This document shows positions 1 to 9,319 of a stretch of 64,000 nucleotides of DNA, piece after piece. The number at the start of each line of letters is the position of its first letter. Positions within the stretch are counted from its first letter, which is position 1. The position numbers were made by a program, and so were the translations under genes. The notes under the pieces were generated by a model, which was not told the DNA's origin, ran no database searches, and saw nothing but the letters and a program-made list of their open reading frames with translations. The stretch covers positions 679,905 to 743,904 of the forward strand of contig NZ_JAHRYQ010000002.1 in assembly GCF_020622065.1 (NCBI RefSeq). The letters are read 5' to 3'. Source of the stretch: Geothrix sp. Lineage in GTDB: Bacteria > Acidobacteriota > Holophagae > Holophagales > Holophagaceae.

Positions 1-204
1 GGTTTCGGCGACATCGGCTTCTGCGGCTTCTGGACCCTGGAAATCAGCTGCATCCAGCCCGTGCGGATCTACGCGGGCGTGGGCATCTGCCAGATCTTCT
101 ACCACACCGTCAGCGGCGACTACGACAGCTACGACTCGGGCAAATACCAGCGCAATTCGGGCATCCAGCCGTCCATGCTGTGGAAGGATTTCATCAAAGA
201 GTAG
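1..204 (+). CDS. dcd: dCTP deaminase, C-terminal part (5' end outside window)
   Basis: The first 67 codons in frame 1 match the C-terminal third of dCTP deaminase, the trimeric enzyme that converts dCTP to dUTP for thymidylate synthesis. The family signature around GFWTLEI and RIYAGVGICQIFYH is visible, followed by the usual tail with GKY and QPSMLWKDF before the TAG at 202-204. The RIYAGV...QIFYH strand helps form the nucleotide pocket in this family. The start and the catalytic Glu region lie upstream of the window, so completeness cannot be judged. It is separated by 55 nt from the next gene. Confidence 0.93.
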   Translation, partial: GFGDIGFCGFWTLEISCIQPVRIYAGVGICQIFYHTVSGDYDSYDSGKYQRNSGIQPSMLWKDFIKE

Positions 205-228
205 TGGCGGCATGAAATCGATCGCATA

Positions 229-259
229 GAATCACCTCAACCCAACCTCGAGGTGATTC
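229..259 (+). promoter_or_regulatory. 10-bp perfect inverted repeat covering a ribosome binding site
   Basis: GAATCACCTC (229-238) and GAGGTGATTC (250-259) are exact reverse complements around an 11-nt loop. The right arm contains the GAGGTG Shine-Dalgarno sequence and ends one base before the ATG at 260. If folded in mRNA it would hide the ribosome binding site of the small membrane protein. There is no T-run, so it is not a typical terminator of dcd. Confidence 0.6.
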
Positions 260-532
260 ATGCCGATTCCGGCCGCGCTTCCTTTACTCGGGCTCCTGCA
301 GCCCCACACCAATGATGCCGCCCTGGCGGGTCTGGCCGCCGCCGGCTGCATGGTCTGGCTCGTGGTCCTCCTCGCGATGGTGATCTTCCCCATCTTCTGC
401 TTCTGGCGCATCTTCCAGAAGGCCGGCTACAACGGCGCCATGGCCCTGCTCTGCCTCATCCCGGGCATCGGCATGATCATCGTCCTGTGCATCCTGGCCT
501 TCGGAACCTGGCCCGCCGGCCAGAGGAACTGA
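260..532 (+). CDS. small membrane protein, 90 aa, unknown function
   Basis: I do not recognise a characterised family. The 90-residue protein has two clear hydrophobic helices, about residues 28-48 and 61-80, joined by FWRIFQKAGYNGAM. That linker-plus-helix pattern (FxKAGxxGWxxLxPxxN-like) is common in small DUF805/DUF5684-like integral membrane proteins, so that is a loose similarity only. The ATG has a GAGGTG ribosome site 4 nt upstream, inside a 10-bp inverted repeat. A strong terminator follows at 548-579. It stands alone between dcd and a convergent cyclase gene. Confidence 0.72.
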   Translation: MPIPAALPLLGLLQPHTNDAALAGLAAAGCMVWLVVLLAMVIFPIFCFWRIFQKAGYNGAMALLCLIPGIGMIIVLCILAFGTWPAGQRN

Positions 533-547
533 CCGCACTCAAGGCGC

Positions 548-579
548 GAAGGCCCCGGGATCCAGATCCCGGGGCCTTC
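548..579. terminator. strong bidirectional hairpin
   Basis: A perfect 15-bp stem (548-562 with 565-579, core GGCCCCGGGATC) closes on a 2-nt gap. It sits between the stop of the small membrane gene (532) and the stop of the convergent cyclase gene (597). It lacks a long T-run, so function as a shared terminator is inferred from stem strength and position. Confidence 0.65.
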
Positions 580-596
580 GTCCGTCGGTGGGGATC

Positions 597-2225
<1,629 letters not shown>

Positions 2226-2318
2226 TCCGGAAGGGTGGTGAGTTTATCACGCGCTGCTGACGGTATCGGCAGGGCGCGGTATTCTATGAGGTTCCACCAG
2301 CAGGTGGTCGGAGGTCCG

Positions 2319-3701
2319 TTGACCAAAGTCGGTTTCATGTCCCTGGGCTGCCCCAAGAACCTGGTGGATTCGGAAGTCATGCTGGGCCACCTGTGCCTGA
2401 AGGGCTACCAGATCACCCCCGTGCTGGAAGAGGCCCAGGTGCTGGTGGTGAACACCTGCGGCTTCATCGATGCCGCCAAGCAGGAGAGCGTCGAGGCCAT
2501 CCTCCAGGCCGCCTCCATGAAGAAGGAGGGCGCCTGCGAGAAGCTCATCGTGGCGGGCTGCCTGGTGGAGCGCTACCGGGACGAGCTGATGGCCGAGATG
2601 CCCGAGATCGACGCCTGCCTCGGCACCCGGGACATCGAGCAGATCGCCGAGGTGATCGGCGCCGGGGCCGCCTTCGAGCTCAATCCCAACCCCGACTACC
2701 TCTACACCGAGGCCAGCCCCCGGATGCTCACCACGCCGAAGGCCAGCGCCTACCTGAAGATCAGCGAGGGCTGCGACCACGCCTGCGCCTTCTGCGTGAT
2801 CCCCCAGCTCCGCGGCGGCCAGCGCAGCCGCAGCATCGAGAGCGTCGTCGCCGAGGCCCGGAACCTCGTCGCCCAGGGCGTCCTCGAGATCAGCCTCGTG
2901 GGGCAGGACACCACGGACTACGGCCGCGACTTCGGCGATCCCGACGCCCTGGAGAAGCTGGTGCGCGCCCTGGGCCAGGTGGAGGGCCTGCGCTGGTTCC
3001 GCATCCACTACGCCTACCCGAACCGCCTCACGGACGGCCTCCTCCACGCCATCGCCGAGACACCGAACTGCGCCCGCTACCTGGACATGCCACTGCAGCA
3101 CGCGGACGCCGCCATCCTCAAGGCCATGGCCCGCGGCGGCAGCCGCGCCCAGTTCCTGAAGCTGCTCGAGAAGGTGCGCCGCATCGTGCCGGGCATCGCC
3201 ATTCGGTCCAACTTCATCGTGGGCTTCCCCGGCGAGGACGACGCCGCCTTCGAGGAGCTGAAGACCTTCGTGAAGGAGGCCCGCTTCGACCATGTGGGCG
3301 TCTTTACCTACAGCCCCGAGGAGGGGACTTCCGCCTTCGGCCTGGGCGACCCCATCCCCAAGCGCACCAAGGAATCCCGCAAGCGCCGCATCCTGGAGAT
3401 GCAGCAGAAGATCGCCCGGGAGAAGAACCAGGAGAAGGTCGGCCAGGTCATCGAGGTGCTCGTGGAGGGCGCCCACGAGGAGACGGATCTCCTGGTCAAG
3501 GGCCGCCACGCGGGCCAGGCCCCGGACATCGACGGCAATGTGCTGCTGGTGGATGGTGCCCCGAAGGTCAACACCATCCAGAGGGTGCGCATCGTGAAGG
3601 CCCACGCCTACGACCTCATCGGCGAGGTCGAGGAGGGTGGCCTGGAAGCCAGCACCGCCGCCTACGAGGCCGCCTTCAAGACGAGGCGCTCAACCCGCTG
3701 A
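2319..3701 (+). CDS. rimO: ribosomal protein S12 methylthiotransferase RimO
   Basis: RimO is a radical-SAM enzyme with two 4Fe-4S clusters that methylthiolates a conserved Asp of ribosomal protein S12. The sequence shows the N-terminal UPF0004 domain with its three cluster cysteines (SLGCPKN, NTCGF, AGCLVE), the radical-SAM motif CDHACAFCVIP, and a C-terminal TRAM region. The length of 460 residues fits the family. I chose TTG at 2319 because GGAGG lies at 2310-2314 and the protein then begins LTKVGFMSLGCPKN, as RimO proteins do. An in-frame ATG at 2286 has no comparable ribosome site. The 3' end overlaps the convergent CPBP gene by 26 nt. Confidence 0.95.
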   Translation: MTKVGFMSLGCPKNLVDSEVMLGHLCLKGYQITPVLEEAQVLVVNTCGFIDAAKQESVEAILQAASMKKEGACEKLIVAGCLVERYRDELMAEMPEIDACLGTRDIEQIAEVIGAGAAFELNPNPDYLYTEASPRMLTTPKASAYLKISEGCDHACAFCVIPQLRGGQRSRSIESVVAEARNLVAQGVLEISLVGQDTTDYGRDFGDPDALEKLVRALGQVEGLRWFRIHYAYPNRLTDGLLHAIAETPNCARYLDMPLQHADAAILKAMARGGSRAQFLKLLEKVRRIVPGIAIRSNFIVGFPGEDDAAFEELKTFVKEARFDHVGVFTYSPEEGTSAFGLGDPIPKRTKESRKRRILEMQQKIAREKNQEKVGQVIEVLVEGAHEETDLLVKGRHAGQAPDIDGNVLLVDGAPKVNTIQRVRIVKAHAYDLIGEVEEGGLEASTAAYEAAFKTRRSTR

Positions 3702-4494
3702 TCCGCTCGCGGACCCGGGCCGATCCCAGGAAGGCGAGGCAGGCCAGGCCCCCGGCCCCGAGCATGACGATGAGGAGCCAGCTCGCGCGCCCGGTCTCGA
3801 GGGCGGCCGCCGGGCCCCACCGGCTCAACACGAAGACGGCCCCGTTGTTGGTGGCATGTCCGACGAGGGCGGGCCACAGGGACCCCGTGCGGAGGACCAG
3901 CCAGCCGAGGAAGAGCCCGATGGCGAAGGTTCCCGGCAACTTGACCCAACTGCCGTGGAGCAGCGCGAACACGAGGGCCGTGAACAGCAGGGCCCGCCGA
4001 TCCCCGGCAAGTTCCCGGATTCGCGCCAGGCCGTAACCCCGGCACAGGACTTCCTCCGCGAGGGGTGCTCCGAACACCAGGCCCAGCAGGCCGACCGAGG
4101 TCATGGGGTTGGGAAGGCTGGGCAGGCCGACGAGTCGATCCACGATCAGCGCCCAGCCCACCACCAGCGGAATGAGAGCCAGGACGCACAGGGCGGTCCA
4201 GATCAGGACCCCCCAGCTCACGGCCGTCAGAGGAAGCGCCTTCCGCCACTGCCCACCCCAGGCGGAGGTCGCCACCCAGAGGACCCCGGGCACCACCGCG
4301 AGAAGGGCCAGAAACCCCAGGAAGAGCCCCAGACGGGGGTGCGCCTTCATGACGATGGTGGAGGTCAGCCCCAGGGGGAAGGTGAACAGGTAGTACCACG
4401 CTGCGAGACCCGAGGCCGCCCCCACGCCCGCGAAGGCCCGGTTGACGCGGTGGGCGTCAGGGGCAGGCACGGCGGGGCTGGGGGCTTCCGTCAT
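3676..4494 (-). CDS. CPBP-family intramembrane metalloprotease
   Basis: A 272-residue polytopic membrane protein of the CPBP (Abi, Rce1-like) family. The diagnostic motifs are present: AEEVLCRG (the EExxxR glutamates), then FALLHG and HATNN carrying the histidines that would complete the metal site. About seven hydrophobic segments are visible. Bacterial members process or protect against peptides or have unknown substrates, so the role here is unassigned. It starts with MTEAPSP and ends inside the last codons of convergent rimO. Confidence 0.88.
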   Translation of the reverse strand: MTEAPSPAVPAPDAHRVNRAFAGVGAASGLAAWYYLFTFPLGLTSTIVMKAHPRLGLFLGFLALLAVVPGVLWVATSAWGGQWRKALPLTAVSWGVLIWTALCVLALIPLVVGWALIVDRLVGLPSLPNPMTSVGLLGLVFGAPLAEEVLCRGYGLARIRELAGDRRALLFTALVFALLHGSWVKLPGTFAIGLFLGWLVLRTGSLWPALVGHATNNGAVFVLSRWGPAAALETGRASWLLIVMLGAGGLACLAFLGSARVRERISGLSASS

Positions 4495-4622
4495 CTGGGA
4501 TCCAGGCGTGAGGTGGGATCACTTGACCATGGCGCCGGAGGAAAAGCCAGACGGAGCCTAAACGGATCTGCGAAAGCCCTCGTAGGCCCACCCGAGTCCT
4601 TCTATGATTCGGGGATCCCTTC

Positions 4623-6800
4623 ATGCGTGTTCCGGCCCTGACCCTTCTGTGCCTGCCCCTCCTGGCCGCTCAGGCGCCCAACCCGCCCCGCCTCGCCATC
4701 CCCCGGCTGGCCCAGGCGCCCTCCATGGGCCGCGACGCGGATCTCTCGACCTGGAAGGAGGCCCTGGTCCTCACCGAGTTCGGCATGATCATGCCGGACG
4801 ACAAGGGCGAGAACCGCTGGCCCACCATCGTCCATGTGGGCTGGGGCCCCGATGCGCTCTATGTGGCCGTGGAGGCCAAGGACCCTGAACCCGCGAAGAT
4901 CCATGCCGCCCGGCATATGCGCGACACCAACAACGGCGACTTCGACTTCGTGGGCGTGGACCTGGATCCCTCCGGCAAGGGCCAGAGCATCGCCCGCTTT
5001 TTCGTGACACCTCTGGGTGGCCAGATCGACGAGATCATGACCGACAGCACCGGGGAGAACGCCTCCTACGACTGTCTCTGGGATTCCACCGGCGTGCTGA
5101 CCCCGGACGGCTATGTCGTGAAGATGCGCATCCCCTACAGCAGCCTGCGCCGGCGGCCGGGCGACTGGGCCTTCCGCATCCTGCGCGTCATCCCCCGGGA
5201 GCGGCGCTACGGCATCTCCTGGCCCCGCATGAGCAAGGATGTGCAGTGCGACATCTGCCAGATGGCCCGGGTCTCCGGTGCTCCGGTGGACAAGCCCGGT
5301 TCCCCCTTCCTGCTGATCCCCTTCGCCACCTATGCCCGCACGCAGTCGCTGGAAACCGACCCGGCCGCGCGCCCCGAATCCAAGACCCGCCTGGGCATGG
5401 ATCTCCGCTACGCCACCACGGCCCTGACCTTTGAGGGCACCTACCGTCCTGACTTCGCCACGGCGGACGCGGATGTGGACCCGCTCCAGATCAACAGCCG
5501 CTTCCGGGTGTTCTACCCCGAGCGGCGGCCCTTCTTCCTGGAGGGCATGGATCTCCTCTCCCCGCCCTCCGCCCAGCGGCAGTTCTTCAGCCGCTCCATC
5601 CAGAGCCCCCTCTACGGCCTCAAGGTTTCAGGCCAGGATTCGCTGGCCAGCTGGACCGTGCTCCACGCCAAGGATCAGGATGGTGGCCTCATGCTGAGCG
5701 CCAACGGTGCCCGGGGCGTGGACGGGCTGCCCACCCGCGACACGGCGGCCGCGCTGCGCCTTCAGCTGGACGGGCGGGGCTCGGGCCTGTCCTTCCTCGG
5801 CACCGACAAGCGCCTGCAGGGCGGGCCGGATAGCACCGGAGGTCAGAGCGGCGGCATTTACCTGGATCAGTACCTGGGCTCCGAGTTCCATGTCATCGGC
5901 AGCGCCATGAGCGCCACCTCGCGCCTGCCCCAAGCCGACGGCGGCATCCTCTCCCAGCGAGGGACCTCCACCTCGGCCGAGCTGGACTGGAACACCCGCC
6001 ATTGGTTCGCCTCAGCCGTCAACCAGACCACCAGCCCCGGCCTCGTACTGGTATCGGGCTTCACGGACCTCCGGGGTTACCGCCAGCAGACCGGGACCTT
6101 CGGGTGGCAAGGCACCTGGAATGGCGGACGATTCTCCCAGGCCAACGCCAGCCTGCGTGGACGGCGCCTCACCTGGTGGAACGGCAATCCCTTCGACCGC
6201 GCCGTGGGCCTGAGCGCCTATGTGGAGACGGCCGATCGCTGGGCCTGGAGCGTGGACTGGGACATCGCGGGGCGCACCTGGGCCGATGACGAGGTGACCT
6301 CCAACGCCACCCGCAACATCAACATGGCCCTGAGCTGGAAGAAGCTCAGCTGGGCCCAGCTGCTGGCGCGGGTCATCCAGGGGCGCACCATCGACCTGGC
6401 CACCGGCGCCCCGGCGCGCATCCACACCACCAGCTTCAGCTCCCGCGGCGCCGTGGGGGATGTCTGCTACGACCTGACAGCCCAGAGGACGGAGCTGAAC
6501 CGCGAATCCGACGACCTGCGGCTCGTGCGGGCCCGGAAGCTGACCACCACGGCCACCTACCAGATGCCGCGCTTCTTCTACCTGAAGGCCCAGGCCTTCG
6601 TGGTGCGGTACGACGGCTCGGAGATCGACGGCGTGGACAAGTTCCTCAAGGCCTTCCTGGGCTGGCAGCCCAATGCCTTCACCAACGCCTATGTGGGCTG
6701 GTCCGGCCAGCGGCGTCGGGATCCCCTCGCCATCCTCCCCACCGAACGGATGGTGGAGCGGGGGCTCTTCGCCAAACTGGCCTGGGCCATGCAGTTCTGA
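4623..6800 (+). CDS. DUF5916 / CBM9-like domain outer-membrane protein
   Basis: A 725-residue exported protein. Residues 1-17 look like a signal peptide (LLCLPLLAAQA). About 20-210 form a carbohydrate-binding family-9-like beta-sandwich (HVGWGPDALYVAVEAKDPEP, DFVGVDLDPSG), and from about 225 to the end the chain alternates short amphipathic strands like an outer-membrane beta-barrel, ending in AMQF with a terminal Phe. The phrase FYPERRPFFLEG is a hallmark of the DUF5916 group. Members are common in Acidobacteriota and Bacteroidota, and their substrate is not established. It precedes an ABC exporter pair by 26 nt, so co-transcription is possible. Confidence 0.85.
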   Translation: MRVPALTLLCLPLLAAQAPNPPRLAIPRLAQAPSMGRDADLSTWKEALVLTEFGMIMPDDKGENRWPTIVHVGWGPDALYVAVEAKDPEPAKIHAARHMRDTNNGDFDFVGVDLDPSGKGQSIARFFVTPLGGQIDEIMTDSTGENASYDCLWDSTGVLTPDGYVVKMRIPYSSLRRRPGDWAFRILRVIPRERRYGISWPRMSKDVQCDICQMARVSGAPVDKPGSPFLLIPFATYARTQSLETDPAARPESKTRLGMDLRYATTALTFEGTYRPDFATADADVDPLQINSRFRVFYPERRPFFLEGMDLLSPPSAQRQFFSRSIQSPLYGLKVSGQDSLASWTVLHAKDQDGGLMLSANGARGVDGLPTRDTAAALRLQLDGRGSGLSFLGTDKRLQGGPDSTGGQSGGIYLDQYLGSEFHVIGSAMSATSRLPQADGGILSQRGTSTSAELDWNTRHWFASAVNQTTSPGLVLVSGFTDLRGYRQQTGTFGWQGTWNGGRFSQANASLRGRRLTWWNGNPFDRAVGLSAYVETADRWAWSVDWDIAGRTWADDEVTSNATRNINMALSWKKLSWAQLLARVIQGRTIDLATGAPARIHTTSFSSRGAVGDVCYDLTAQRTELNRESDDLRLVRARKLTTTATYQMPRFFYLKAQAFVVRYDGSEIDGVDKFLKAFLGWQPNAFTNAYVGWSGQRRRDPLAILPTERMVERGLFAKLAWAMQF

Positions 6801-6826
6801 ATCGAAGGGAAGGCTACACTGATCGG

Positions 6827-7501
6827 ATGCTGCAGTTCCGCAACCTGACCCGCGCCTACGAACTCGGCGGCGAGCGCGCCGGCGTGTTCGGCGTGACGCT
6901 GGCGGTGCCGAAAGGCTGCCTGGCTGTGCTGGCGGGGCCCAGCGGAAGCGGCAAGACCACCCTGCTCCAGCTGGCGGGCCTGCTGGATCAGCCCGACGAG
7001 GGCGCCGTCCTCCTGGATGGACAGGAGGTGTCCAGCCTCTCTGAGCGGGAGCGCTGCGATCTCCGCCTGCGGCGCCTGGGCTTCGTGTTCCAGGCCTTCA
7101 ACCTGGTGCCGGTGCTGTCTGCCCTGGAAAACGCGATGCTGCCCCTGCAGCTCCAGGGCATCGCCGAGACAGAGGCCCGCCGCCGCGCCGCCGCTGCCCT
7201 GGACCGCGTGGGGCTCACGGACCGCCTGCACCACCGCCCCGGCCAGCTGAGCGGCGGCCAACAGCAGCGGGTTGCCATCGCCCGCGCCCTGGCCCCGGAT
7301 CCGCTCCTGGTGCTGGCGGACGAACCCACTGCCAGCCTCGATCACGCCCATGGCGGGCCGCTCATGGATCTCATGGCGGACCTGGCCGCCGAGCGCGGCG
7401 CCACCTTCCTCGTGGCCAGCCATGACCCCGCCGTCATCGCCCGGGCGAACCACATCTTTCGCCTCATGGATGGCAAGCTCGTCGGCGAGGAGAACCGGTG
7501 A
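6827..7501 (+). CDS. ABC exporter ATP-binding protein (LolD/MacB type)
   Basis: A 224-residue ATPase with Walker [12 protein letters not shown] (near residue 40), the ABC signature [15 protein letters not shown], Walker [10 protein letters not shown] and the switch His in VASHDP. Size and the [20 protein letters not shown] region fit the LolD/MacB/FtsE subfamily, which powers lipoprotein release or mechanotransmission without driving classical membrane transport. The next gene encodes the matching FtsX-fold permease and overlaps its stop codon by 4 nt (GTGA), so translation is coupled. The actual substrate is unknown. Confidence 0.93.
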   Translation: MLQFRNLTRAYELGGERAGVFGVTLAVPKGCLAVLAGPSGSGKTTLLQLAGLLDQPDEGAVLLDGQEVSSLSERERCDLRLRRLGFVFQAFNLVPVLSALENAMLPLQLQGIAETEARRRAAAALDRVGLTDRLHHRPGQLSGGQQQRVAIARALAPDPLLVLADEPTASLDHAHGGPLMDLMADLAAERGATFLVASHDPAVIARANHIFRLMDGKLVGEENR

Positions 7502-8742
7502 TCCTCGCGCGCCTGGCCCTCCGCAACCTGCTGCGTCAGCGGCGACGCACGGCCCTCACGCTCATGGTGGTGGTGGCGGGCTTCCTCGCCCTGAGCCTGG
7601 CCGGGGGCTTCATGGCCCAGACCTTCCAGGGGCTATCCGATGCCGCCATCCGCGGGGGCCTGGGCCACCTCCAGGTCATGCCCCCTGGCCCCCTGGAGGG
7701 CGACGAGGCTCAGAGTCTGGAGCGGGCCCTGCCCGACGGGGAGGCGCTGGCCTTGAAGCTGCGCCAGGATCCGGCCGTGGCCGAGGTGCTGCCCCGCATC
7801 CAGTTCATGGGCCTGCTGTCCAGCGGTGCGAAGAGCGTGGCCTTCCTCGGCACGGCCGTGGATCCGGTGCTGGAGCCGAAGCACATGGCCTGCCTCGATT
7901 CGCTGAAGGATGGTGCGAAAGCGCCCGGCGGCACCGGTTCCCGGTGGCTCTCTGCCGATCCCTCCGCCCGGGAGGTGGTCCTCGGCGCGGGCCTGGCCCG
8001 GGCCCTGGGTGCCTCGGTGGGCAGCTCGCTCACCCTGATGTCCACCACCCGGGACGGCGCGCTGAACGCCGTGGATGTGGAGGTCGTGGGTCTCCAGGAC
8101 CTCGGGCTTCGCGAACTCAACGATCGGGTCCTCACCGCAAGCCTGGGCACCGCGGGGCAACTCCTGGATGCAGGGGCGGCCCGGTCACGGCTGTCCGTCG
8201 TCCTGAAGCGCCCCCAGGACACCGCCGCCGAGCAGGGGCGGATCCAGGCCCTGCTTCCGGAAACCTCCGTGAAGCCCTGGTTCGAGCTGGCCTCCTTCTA
8301 CCGGCAGGTGAAGCTGCTCTACTTCGCCATCTTCGGCTTCATGGGCCTGGTGCTGTTCCTGGTGGTGCTGCTGGCCACGGTCAACACCCTTCTGATGTCG
8401 GTCATGGAGCGGGTACGCGAGTTCGGCGTCCTGCGGGCCATGGGCCTTCAGCCGGGGCAGCTGCTGAAGCTGCTCCAGTGGGAGGGGGCCTTCCTGGGCT
8501 TCATGGGCAGTGCCCTGGGCCTGGCGGCCACGCTGCTGCTGCGGGCGGGGCTCAACGCCCTCCACCTCCAGATGCCCGCCCCTCCTGGCACCAGCCACGG
8601 CTACGAACTGAACATCCACTTCGTCCCCGCCGTCTACGCCATCGTGGCCCTGGGTCTGCAGGCGACCCTCCAGGTGAGCGCCCTCTTCCCGGGCCTCAAG
8701 GCCGCTCGGCTGCGCATCGTGGAGGCGCTGAGACATGTCTGA
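7498..8742 (+). CDS. ABC permease with FtsX/MacB fold
   Basis: A 414-residue membrane protein. It has an N-terminal helix (about 17-40), a large periplasmic MacB-PCD-like domain (about 45-255), then three helices (about 275-300, 325-350, 375-400) in the FtsX domain, with the typical MERVREFGVLRAMGLQPGQL segment between helices 2 and 3. Partner of the upstream ATPase, sharing a GTGA overlap. LolC/LolE-type lipoprotein release or a MacB-like mechanotransmission role are both compatible. The 3' end overlaps pgpA. Confidence 0.92.
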   Translation: MILARLALRNLLRQRRRTALTLMVVVAGFLALSLAGGFMAQTFQGLSDAAIRGGLGHLQVMPPGPLEGDEAQSLERALPDGEALALKLRQDPAVAEVLPRIQFMGLLSSGAKSVAFLGTAVDPVLEPKHMACLDSLKDGAKAPGGTGSRWLSADPSAREVVLGAGLARALGASVGSSLTLMSTTRDGALNAVDVEVVGLQDLGLRELNDRVLTASLGTAGQLLDAGAARSRLSVVLKRPQDTAAEQGRIQALLPETSVKPWFELASFYRQVKLLYFAIFGFMGLVLFLVVLLATVNTLLMSVMERVREFGVLRAMGLQPGQLLKLLQWEGAFLGFMGSALGLAATLLLRAGLNALHLQMPAPPGTSHGYELNIHFVPAVYAIVALGLQATLQVSALFPGLKAARLRIVEALRHV

Positions 8743-9319
8743 AGAACAGACCTCAGTCCTCAGTCCTCAGTCCTCAGGAAAGAAGGCGCCGCGAGTCGCC
8801 TGGTGGCTGGCCACGGGGTTCGGCAGCGGGTATCTGAGGCCGGCTCCGGGCACCTGGGGCAGTCTGGCCGGGCTGGGCGCCTGGCTGATGCTGGTGCTCA
8901 GCCTGCGCGGCCGGACCGGGGGACCCTGGCTCCTGCTGGCGGCCCCCCTGGCCCTCACCCTGCTGGCCACCTGGGCGGCGGGATGTGTCGTGGCGGAGAC
9001 GGGCCAGAAGGACCCCTCGTTCATCGTGATCGACGAGTGGGCGGGCCTCTGGTTCGCGCTCACCCCGCTGCTCCTCATGGTCACGATCCAGCCCCAGCCC
9101 TGGAGCCTGTGGACCGCCCGGCTGGTGACGCCCTTCCTGCTCTTCCGCCTCTTCGACATCTGGAAGCCCGGCCCCGTGGACACCGCCCAGCGCCTGCCCG
9201 GGGGCTGGGGCGTGGTCATGGACGATGTGCTGGCAGGCCTGCTCGCCGCCCTCCTCGTGTGGCCCCTGGACCAGTGGCTGGGTGCCCAGTCGCTGCTGCA
9301 CCCGGAGCTGTGGCGCTAG
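8735..9319 (+). CDS. pgpA: phosphatidylglycerophosphatase A
   Basis: PgpA dephosphorylates phosphatidylglycerol phosphate to phosphatidylglycerol in the inner membrane. The family motifs GSGYLRPAPGTWGS, FIVIDEWAG and FRLFDIWKPGPV are intact, with later PGGWGVVMDDVLAG. Several transmembrane segments follow. The ATG at 8735 overlaps the upstream permease stop by 8 nt. The first 17 residues are encoded largely by a 7-bp tandem repeat (8751-8777) that is absent from typical PgpA proteins. The stop codon overlaps the convergent helicase stop in a shared CTAG (9316-9319). Confidence 0.94.
   Translation: MSEEQTSVLSPQSSGKKAPRVAWWLATGFGSGYLRPAPGTWGSLAGLGAWLMLVLSLRGRTGGPWLLLAAPLALTLLATWAAGCVVAETGQKDPSFIVIDEWAGLWFALTPLLLMVTIQPQPWSLWTARLVTPFLLFRLFDIWKPGPVDTAQRLPGGWGVVMDDVLAGLLAALLVWPLDQWLGAQSLLHPELWR
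8751..8777 (+). repeat. CCTCAGT heptanucleotide tandem repeat inside pgpA
   Basis: Three exact copies of CCTCAGT at 8751-8771 plus a six-base partial copy to 8777. The unit length is not a multiple of three, so gain or loss of one copy would shift the reading frame of pgpA near its start. A related heptamer (GAGGACG, opposite orientation) occurs at 19334-19354. Confidence 0.85.

Noticed and set aside
8751-8777. CRISPR-like repeat
   Set aside because: The repeat unit is 7 bp and contiguous, without spacers, and no cas genes are present in the window.
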